Below, piece after piece: positions 60,801-64,000 of a DNA stretch of 64,000 nt. Numbering within the stretch: the stretch's first letter is position 1; each line of letters begins with the position of its first letter. A program made the translations under genes and the position numbers. The notes beneath the pieces were generated by a model. The model ran no database searches. It was not told the origin of the DNA and saw only the letters and a list, made by a program, of their open reading frames with translations. The DNA comes from Tritrichomonas musculus. Lineage: Eukaryota > Parabasalia > Tritrichomonadida > Tritrichomonadidae. The stretch spans positions 620,001 through 684,000 of the forward strand of contig JAPFFF010000019.1 of assembly GCA_039105265.1 (NCBI GenBank), read 5' to 3'.

Positions 60801-63316
60801 CGTTCAACTTGTTTTAATGTATCTTCAAGTGACTTGTTGTTGCTTTCGAGATTTGATTTTTCTTCTTCAAGTTTTGAGATGCGATTCTTCATTTCATTGA
60901 CAACATCAACAATGCTTTCACTACTCTTATTGCTCTCATTTTCTTCAGCGCCATTCAAGCTTACTTCTCTCTCTTTAATGTTCATCAAAGCGTCACGAGC
61001 ATCTTCTTTTTCCTTAACAAAAGAAGCAACAACATCTGCCAAATTGTTCAATCTATCTTTAAGCTGGACATTTTCGGAACTACTTTGTAATTCGTTGCCC
61101 AACTTCGATTCGAGATCAACCACGAATTCTTCGTAAGGATTCAAGAATTGTTCTTCCAAACTTTTAATTTTATTAGAAAGAATCAAAGATCTTTGTTTCT
61201 CTTGATTTTGTTCATCATTAATTTGTTGCAGTTTTTCATTCAAGAACTGAATCACTTGCTGAGGATCATCAATTGATGAAGCATCGTTGATTATTTTAGA
61301 AATTTCATTTGAATCATCTTTAATTTCATCATTCTTAGATGTTTCAATGTTAAGAAGCCTTCTTTGAATTTGAAGAGCAAGTAATTTAGGATCAGCTGTT
61401 TCTGTTTCTTGGCCATCTATTTTGGTTAACGATTGGTCAATCGATTTAAGACCGTTTATTAAAGAAAGATTTTTCTTTTCTTCTTCTTTTAATAAACTTT
61501 TGTTCTTCTTTAATTCTTTGTTGTTTTGGTCAATGAGCTTTAATAATTCTTTGTTTTGTTTTGTTATTTTTTCTCGCTCTTGTGAAACCTCATTCAATTT
61601 GTTTTCATAAAATTTGCTTCTCTCATTAAGATCTGAAATGTCATTCGCTTCTTGAACGAGTTTTGAGGTATCTGCTGTTGAAGGATCAACATTAATAACG
61701 TTTTCAATGACACTTATTAAATCATTGTTGTTTTCTTCATCTTCATCTGTATCATGATTTTTCTCAGAAGAAGCAGGATTGCTTTCTATGAATTGTTCAA
61801 GCGATAAAATGTGATCTTTTTGCTTTTGAAGAAGTTCGTTTAGTTCTTTCTTTTGTTGTTCGGCTTCTTTAAGTTGTTGAAGGTAAAAGTTACTTTTCTC
61901 TTCAAGATTTTCAATTTCAGAACCTCGTTCTATTATGTTCGAAATTGAATCATCTTTTGTATCAACTTTATCTGAAGGCAATGAAAATTTACCGTTTAAT
62001 AAGGTTGACTGAATCTTAAATGAGCGAGCTAAGATGTCAGGCTTGCTTCCTTCATAACTGATTCCAAGATTATCTTCAATTGCAGAAATGTTCTTTTCAA
62101 GTTGATTGATCAAAGCTTCTTTTGATTCAATCTGATTAATCCTAGATTTCAGATTTTTCATTTTTTCGTCGGCTTGTTCTTTCTGTTTTATACACTTTGT
62201 ACTAATGTTTGACATATCCTTCATTTGGCCAATTAAAAACTTATTCTTCTCATTTGGATCTTCAATTTTATCTAAATTATCTAATGCTTTTGAAGTTAAT
62301 TTGTTAACGTCATCGTCTGTAACTTTTGATCCTTTCTGGATGTTATTTAATCTTTGCTGTATAGAATTTGCTTGTTCTTCATAAGATCCTGAAGAAGTAG
62401 ATTCACCATCGTATAATGATAATGTTTTTTGTATGTTTTGAAGGCATTCATCCATTATCTCCTTATTCTTTTGATTTTCATCGATTTTTAAAGTTAAATC
62501 TTCGATTTTTTTCTTTAAAATTTGCTCGTTTTCAGAATCAGTATTTGTATTTTGCAGTTGTTGGGCGTTTCCATTTTGATTTTGAGTTTGTTGTTTAAAT
62601 TGGTTTTTCATTTGCTCAATTTCGTTTTGTAGAGATGACAAATTCAATGACTCTTTTAATTGTGCTAAATCTCCATTACCATCTTTTAGTTGCTGGATTT
62701 GGGATTCAAGATTGGATAATCGCTCATCTTTTATTTTTTCTGATATTTCCCTCGTTTTAATATCATCATTTAGTGTTTGAAAAATTGAATCAACAATAGT
62801 AATTTTATCTTCTGGTGGCGAGGTATTAAATTTCTCTGCTAATTCTTTTACTTTTTCGTTTGAACATTGTTGGCATTTGTTTAAAATAACTTCGTTTGTT
62901 TTAACAATCAGCTGATCTTGCTGAGCTTTGGTAGTTTCAAGTTCGTTTAGTATTTTTTGTAACTGGATAATTTCATCTTTCATTTTTTTAAATTCTTTGG
63001 AATTTTCTCCGAGTCTCTTTCTAACGATAATATCAATAGCTAGTTGTCGGAGTGCTGTAAATTTTATTGTTTTAACTGCAGTATCCCAATTATTATCATC
63101 TGCTTCTTCTTTTACGATGCTAGCAATAATATTAATTGGTCGAATTAAAATGGAATCAAGTTTATCTCTGATTTGTTCAGAATCAATATCAGATAAAGTT
63201 CCTTCTTTAATTGATTTCTGCACAGTTTTTTTGCCCTTTCGGACTTTTGTTTTGATAATATGATCTTTATTTGTTTGATCTATTTGTGGATGAGGAGTTG
63301 TCATTTCCTCACTCAT
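48836..63316 (-). CDS. Giant coiled-coil protein (4826 residues) with ~27 internal repeats
   Basis: One uninterrupted frame. Residues ~1-130 are non-repetitive and partly basic (KTKVRKGKKTVQKSI; IDIIVRKRLGENSKEF). From ~130 to the end the protein is predicted coiled coil by its Glu/Lys/Leu/Asn heptads. Between ~60930 and ~51450 it has about 27 copies of a 95-190-residue unit built from STTKSIIDVVNEMKNRISKL, LEETLKQVERNIIGEAEG, MSLEERASRINSKFTNLSSS and LNQLRDTIIPTEETK, plus one divergent copy. The C-terminal ~900 residues are non-repetitive coiled coil and end with a helical domain (ALRKVFLSSAST ... MFNAISDKFDES). No motor, kinase or membrane segment is seen. Relatives in trichomonad genomes are often labelled 'viral A-type inclusion protein', a name from coiled-coil similarity only. 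A cytoskeletal, centrosomal or golgin-type tether is plausible. Confidence 0.85.
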   Translation of the reverse strand: MSEEMTTPHPQIDQTNKDHIIKTKVRKGKKTVQKSIKEGTLSDIDSEQIRDKLDSILIRPINIIASIVKEEADDNNWDTAVKTIKFTALRQLAIDIIVRKRLGENSKEFKKMKDEIIQLQKILNELETTKAQQDQLIVKTNEVILNKCQQCSNEKVKELAEKFNTSPPEDKITIVDSIFQTLNDDIKTREISEKIKDERLSNLESQIQQLKDGNGDLAQLKESLNLSSLQNEIEQMKNQFKQQTQNQNGNAQQLQNTNTDSENEQILKKKIEDLTLKIDENQKNKEIMDECLQNIQKTLSLYDGESTSSGSYEEQANSIQQRLNNIQKGSKVTDDDVNKLTSKALDNLDKIEDPNEKNKFLIGQMKDMSNISTKCIKQKEQADEKMKNLKSRINQIESKEALINQLEKNISAIEDNLGISYEGSKPDILARSFKIQSTLLNGKFSLPSDKVDTKDDSISNIIERGSEIENLEEKSNFYLQQLKEAEQQKKELNELLQKQKDHILSLEQFIESNPASSEKNHDTDEDEENNNDLISVIENVINVDPSTADTSKLVQEANDISDLNERSKFYENKLNEVSQEREKITKQNKELLKLIDQNNKELKKNKSLLKEEEKKNLSLINGLKSIDQSLTKIDGQETETADPKLLALQIQRRLLNIETSKNDEIKDDSNEISKIINDASSIDDPQQVIQFLNEKLQQINDEQNQEKQRSLILSNKIKSLEEQFLNPYEEFVVDLESKLGNELQSSSENVQLKDRLNNLADVVASFVKEKEDARDALMNIKEREVSLNGAEENESNKSSESIVDVVNEMKNRISKLEEEKSNLESNNKSLEDTLKQVERNIIGEAEGSEETDNMSLEERASRINSKFTNLSTSLNQLRDTIIPTEETKAEENEQSSESDSTTKSIIDVVNEMKNRISKLEEEKKSLEEEKSNLESNNKSLEETLKQVERNIIGDTEGSENEMSLEERASRINSKFTNLSASLNQLRDTIIPTEETKTEENFNDKNLDNQENEQSSEPDSTTKSIIDVVNEMKNRISNLEEEKNSLSEALKGIERNIIGEAEGSENEMSLEERASRINSKFTNLSTSLNQLRDTIIPTEETKAEENPNESDKHSDNQENDQLSASSDSTTKSIIDIVNEMKNRISKLEEEKSNLESDNKSLEETLKQVERNIIGEAEGSENEMSLEERASRINSKFTNLSSSLNQLRDTIIPTEETKSEGNEQSSESDSTTKSIIDIVNEMKNRISKLEESSQALETEKNSLSEALKGIERNIIGEAEGSENEMSLEERASRINSKFTNLSSSLNQLRDTIIPTEETKAEENPNESDKHSDNQENEQLSASSDSTTKSIIDIVNEMKNRISKLEEEKSNLESDNKSLEETLKQVERNIIGEAEGSENEMSLEERASRINSKFTNLSTSLNQLRDTIIPTEETKSEENEQSSESDSTTKSIIDVVNEMKNRISNLEEEKNSLSEVLKGIERNIIGEAEGSENEMSLEERASRINSKFTNLSSSLNQLRDTIIPTEETKSEENEQSSESDSTTKSIIDVVNEMKNRISKLEEEKSNLENNNKSLEESNQALETEKNSLSEVLKGIERNIIGEAEGSENEMSLEERASRINSKFTNLSSSLNQLRDTIIPTEETKTEENPNESDKKSDNQENEQSSESDSTTKSIIDIVNEMKNRISKLEEEKKSLEEEKSNLESDNKSLEETLKQVERNIIGEVEGSENEMSLEERASRINSKFTNLSSSLNHLRDTIIPTEETKSEGNEQSSESDSTTKSIIDIVNEMKNRISKLEEEKSNLENNNKSLAETLKQVERNIIGNTEGSENEMSLEERASRINSKFSNISSSLNQLRDTIIPTEETKTEENANENDKHSDNQENEQLSVSSDSTTKSIIDIVNEMKNRISNLETENNSLSETLNKATEEKKSLEEILKQVEHNIIGDTEGSEENEKMSVEERASRINSKFTNLSTSFNQLRDTIIPTEETKAEENANKNDKNTEKSENEQSSESDSTTKSIIDVVNEMKNRISKLEEEKSNLESNNKSLEETLKQVERNIIGDTEGSENEMSLEERASRINSKFTNLSSSLNQLRDTIIPTEETKAEENEQSSESDSTTKSIIDVVNEMKNRISKLEEEKSNLENNNKSLEESNQALETEKNSLSEVLKGIERNIIGEAEGSENEMSLEERASRINSKFTNISSSLNQLRDTIIPTEETKTEENFNDKNLDNQENEQSSESDSTTKSIIDVVNEMKNRISKLEEEKNSLSEVLKGIERNIIGEAEGSENEMSLEERASRINSKFTNLSSSLNQLRDTIIPTEETKAEENEQLLYESDSTTKSIIDIVNEMKNRISKLEKENEKLHEDNKMNDEEKTSLTETLNQVESKMKSLENRFYQVEAENNSLEETLKQVERNIIGDTEGSEETENMSLEERASRINGKYSHLSLSLKQLRDTIIPTEETKAEENEQSSESDSTTKSIIDVVNEMKNRISKLEEEKKSLEEEKSNLESNNKSLEETLKQVERNIIGDTEGSENEMSLEERASRINSKFTNISSSLNQLRDTIIPTEETKTEENFNDKNLDNQENEQSSEPDSTTKSIIDVVNEMKNRISKLEEEKSNLESNNKSLEESNQALETEKNSLSEALKQVERKIIGDVEGREEGSQTESESIENEQISSSPDSTTKSIIGIVNEMKSHISNLEKEKKSLEEKSKLQEEEKNSLTQSLNKATEEKNSLSETLKQVERNIIGETEGSEETENMSLEERASRINSKFTNLSSSLNQLRDTIIPTEETKAEENGNKNDKNTEKSENEQSSESDSTTKSIIDVVNEMKNRISKLEEEKSNLESDNKSLEETLKQVERNIIGEAEGSENEMSLEERASRINSKFTNISSSLNQLRDTIIPTEETKAEENANESDKHSDNQENEQLSASSDSTTKSIIDIVNEMKNRISKLEEEKSNLESDNKSLEETLKQVERNIIGEAEGSENEMSLEERASRINSKFTNLSSSLNQLRDTIIPTEETKTEENEQLLYESDSTTKSIIDIVNEMKNRISKLEKENEKLHEDNKMNDEEKTSLTETLNQVESKMKSLENRFYQVEAENNSLEETLKQVERNIIGDTEGSEETENMSLEERASRINGKYSHLSLSLKQLRDTIIPTEETKAEENEQSSESDSTTKSIIDVVNEMKNRISKLEEEKKSLEEEKSNLESNNKSLEETLKQVERNIIGDTEGSENEMSLEERASRINSKFTNISSSLNQLRDTIIPTEETKTEENFNDKNLDNQENEQSSESDSTTKSIIDVVNEMKNRISKLEEEKSNLENNNKSLEESSQALETEKNSLSEALKGIERNIIGEAEGSENGMSLEERASRINSKFTNLSSSLNQLRDTIIPTEETKSEGNEQSSESDSTTKSIIDVVNEMKNRISNLETENNSLSETLNKATEEKNSLEEILKQVEHNIIGDTEGSENEMTLEERTSRINSKFTNLSTSLNQLRDTIIPTEETKTEENEQLLYESDSTTKSIIDIVNEMKNRISKLEESSQALETEKNSLSEVLKGIERNIIGEAEGSENEMSLEERASRINSKFTNISSSLNQLRDTIIPTEETKAEENANESDKHSDNQENEQLSASSDSTTKSIIDIVNEMKNRISKLEEEKSNLESDNKSLEETLKQVERNIIGEAEENEKMSLEERASRINSKFTNLSTSLNQLRDTIIPTEETKAEENEQSSESDSTTKSIIDVVNEMKNRISKLEEEKSNLESNNKSLEETLKQVERNIIGEAEENENMSLEERASRINSKFTNLSTSLNQLRDTIIPTEETKAEENEQSSESDSTTKSIIGIVNEMKNHISKLEEEKESLEESNQALETEKNSLSEALKGIERNIIGEAEGSENEMSLEERASRINSKFTNLSTSLNQLRDTIIPTEETKAEENEQSSSESDSTTKSIIEVVNEMKSQITNLESENEKLKERSKLQEEEKNSLSEALKQVTEEKNYLEGSFKLQEEEKQSLEEVKKSLEENFKLQESEKKALNEEIASLKENNQSFKEVNQSLEAAKNSLSETLKQVERSIIGEAEGVEDDSEMSPEERATRITDKYANLSTSFNQLRDVIIPNNSEDASGASVKDISEQMKQQYDQLLSEKEKLQKSLEAIENNLFGSNKSSSVDELGDAIVNEVHHLSSEKEALDKALTKLRKDIVGNEEAGLDGQPVTSRSIAAPAESVPDSPLKTRDISNVVVSLREENSLQKQQLSELERERDELKKAFQSLKESVIGAANEDEGVEQTVDLIKARINKLEEEAKDLKSNLQQFNSIILDDQEESPQVLLQKVSSLKESESELSEALKLIESSLLCNDDDDDGDNKSVAERLSIINEKINQFKKQSSEVESLKAQLDEALKNDQGNQEIIENYNSIIENLLSNLGTIESDDDQLFNDNKKSNLTDKFKDQIERIRNYITTLKEENEKLKLNNYELSETVKSLIAKNKELSAKIDELSTKSSSCSSSSTENEMEKMLKKQKVLLKKYKSLEAELQSIRDYCVSLIPSMKSDSTKSSLNFIKLFATKIGYETGKFFTDKYASLFFKLDKRFASVSLEFDDAIQRCEELVYVKTVSSENYIKTAQTLRKMTDSYQKTLILLFPKTAKISPLSNPREIELKIERLINLVKSLFPFFPNAQIPNQSHLYGYVLALRKVFLSSASTSVSLDLSTDLSTDLSSSNFETRSRASSTMNSNLSKGLIYEYNKKIQKLKKQNDNSMSFDDIAQVLGDLLQVEPTEVDEQAIVDMFNAISDKFDESEKMKENIIQYKSLVDYFIEQLGDNVPNDCQEIVDKIKEVNFY
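53496..54415 (-). repeat. Long near-identical block, copy A
   Basis: About 920 bp spanning several repeat units is almost identical to 55590-56509. The blocks share the rare variants LLYESDS and YSHLSLSLKQ and the segment containing MNDEEKTSLTETLNQVESK. Confidence 0.8.
55590..56509 (-). repeat. Long near-identical block, copy B
   Basis: Partner of 53496-54415, offset 2094 bp, in the same orientation. It points to a recent internal duplication or gene conversion. Confidence 0.8.
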
Positions 63317-64000
63317 CTAAAATTTTATTCACTGAAATTAAAAGGTTAAAATAGAAATAATAAACTTACTTTTTGAGGAAAAATGAATATATATTGATAT
63401 AAAAAATAATTTTGGTACTATTAATATGTTTTTTTTATTTTAATATTATATAAAAATAATATATTAATTTTTGTCAATCAATTTTCAATTAGATTAAAAT
63501 ATATTTTGTCGTTTTTCATAAACAATAACTTTGAATCATTTCAAATTTGAAGCACAACTGAAATTTTCTTTTAGACATGAAAATAAATAATTTTAGTTCT
63601 TGTAATTGATCCATAATATTTTATTGATATTATTAATTTTTTATTGAAATTTTAGTGATATGATTTTTGACTAAATTTCGGATGGGCATTTCTATGAGTT
63701 AATACAAATTTCAATTGAATTCAATTGAATTGAAAGAAAAAATATTAAATATTTATATCTTGCTAGTGTATTGATAAATTCAATAATTATATATATATTT
63801 ATTTTCGTTTAATAATGTAATAACCAATCCATAAATTATCTGGTGTTTATTATTATTTGTAATTAGAATTTTGAATATATATTATCTCCTTTCAAAAAAA
63901 AAAAAAAGATTCCTCTAAAAAAGTTTTACTCTGAAATTTGTTACGATAATTCAAAATTTATGAAAATTCTGAGAGCTTACACAAATTTTATTATCCAGCT
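63317..64000. other. Upstream region of the giant coiled-coil gene
   Basis: 684 bp of AT-rich DNA. A CTTTTTGAGG word lies ~55 nt upstream of the start in the opposite orientation to the gene. No other gene or RNA is recognised up to the window edge. Confidence 0.5.

Larger units (their letters stand above)
51450..60930 (-). repeat. Coding repeat array of ~27 units
   Basis: I count 27 occurrences of LRDTIIPTEETK plus a diverged LRDVIIPNN copy. Units differ by presence or absence of cassettes (EEEKKSLEEEKS, ESNQALETEKNSLSEALKGI, NPNESDKHSDNQEN, FNDKNLDNQ), so the array looks shuffled rather than a simple tandem. Confidence 0.85.

Noticed and set aside
51363-61136. Many plus-strand ORFs of 70-346 codons opposite the giant coiled-coil gene
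   Set aside because: They mirror the repeat array, are Ser/Phe-rich antisense readings of Glu/Lys/Asn codons, and repeat with the same period. They are shadows, not genes.
1-64000. tRNA and rRNA genes
   Set aside because: I looked for T-arm GTTCGA contexts and rRNA-like GC stretches and found none with a consistent cloverleaf.

Overview
The window is nuclear DNA of an AT-rich, gene-dense, nearly intron-free protist. The gene content fits a flagellated metamonad, most likely a parabasalid of the Tritrichomonas/Trichomonas kind. The evidence is a BspA-like LRR_5 protein with a DUF3447-type N-terminus, a BTB protein, a CARMIL-like leucine-rich repeat protein, a DRC9/IQCG-like axonemal protein, long intronless genes on both strands, and very large coiled-coil proteins. 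This is inference from family content; no rRNA or organellar marker is present.

Layout. 0-10.5 kb: a 5'-truncated VPS9-like Rab GEF gene faces a DOCK-family Rac/Cdc42 GEF. A 292-bp foldback repeat separates the DOCK gene from a minimal Hop/STI1 co-chaperone, and a MINDY-type deubiquitinase follows. 10.5-12.5 kb has no gene, but holds a GC-enriched segment able to form nested stems. 12.5-14.0 kb: BTB/BACK protein. 14.1-15.8 kb: a compact element with an apparently whole tyrosine recombinase flanked by inverted repeats. 15.8-21.2 kb: a graveyard of mobile DNA, with a decayed DDE_1 (pogo-like) transposase, dispersed repeats and a 776-bp non-autonomous hAT element with 8-bp target duplications. 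21.3-25.6 kb: 14-3-3, two disordered proteins tail to tail, and a Nudix hydrolase of bacterial appearance. 25.6-26.9 kb: intergenic, with a cluster of GC-rich perfect palindromes. 26.9-37.3 kb: CARMIL-like protein with three internal repeat arrays, the BspA-like protein, and an ankyrin gene that appears to contain two introns with odd 5' ends. 37.6-48.6 kb: all long genes on the minus strand (SEH-repeat protein, acidic unknown, DRC9-like, exostosin, SDA1, Ddi1-like protease). 48.8-63.3 kb: one 4826-residue coiled-coil protein with about 27 internal repeats.

The genes are typical eukaryotic single-gene units with short spacers, not operons. Themes are small-GTPase and actin signalling (VPS9, DOCK, CARMIL-like), proteostasis (Hop, MINDY, Ddi1), ribosome biogenesis (SDA1), flagella (DRC9) and repeat-driven expansion of disordered or coiled-coil proteins. 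The observations most worth following are an oriented CTTTTTGAA motif shortly upstream of at least six start codons and also present in inverted repeats and in the recombinase element, the recombinase element itself, the hAT element, the candidate introns, and the unidentified stem-forming segment at 10.9 kb. No CRISPR array, tRNA or rRNA was recognised.
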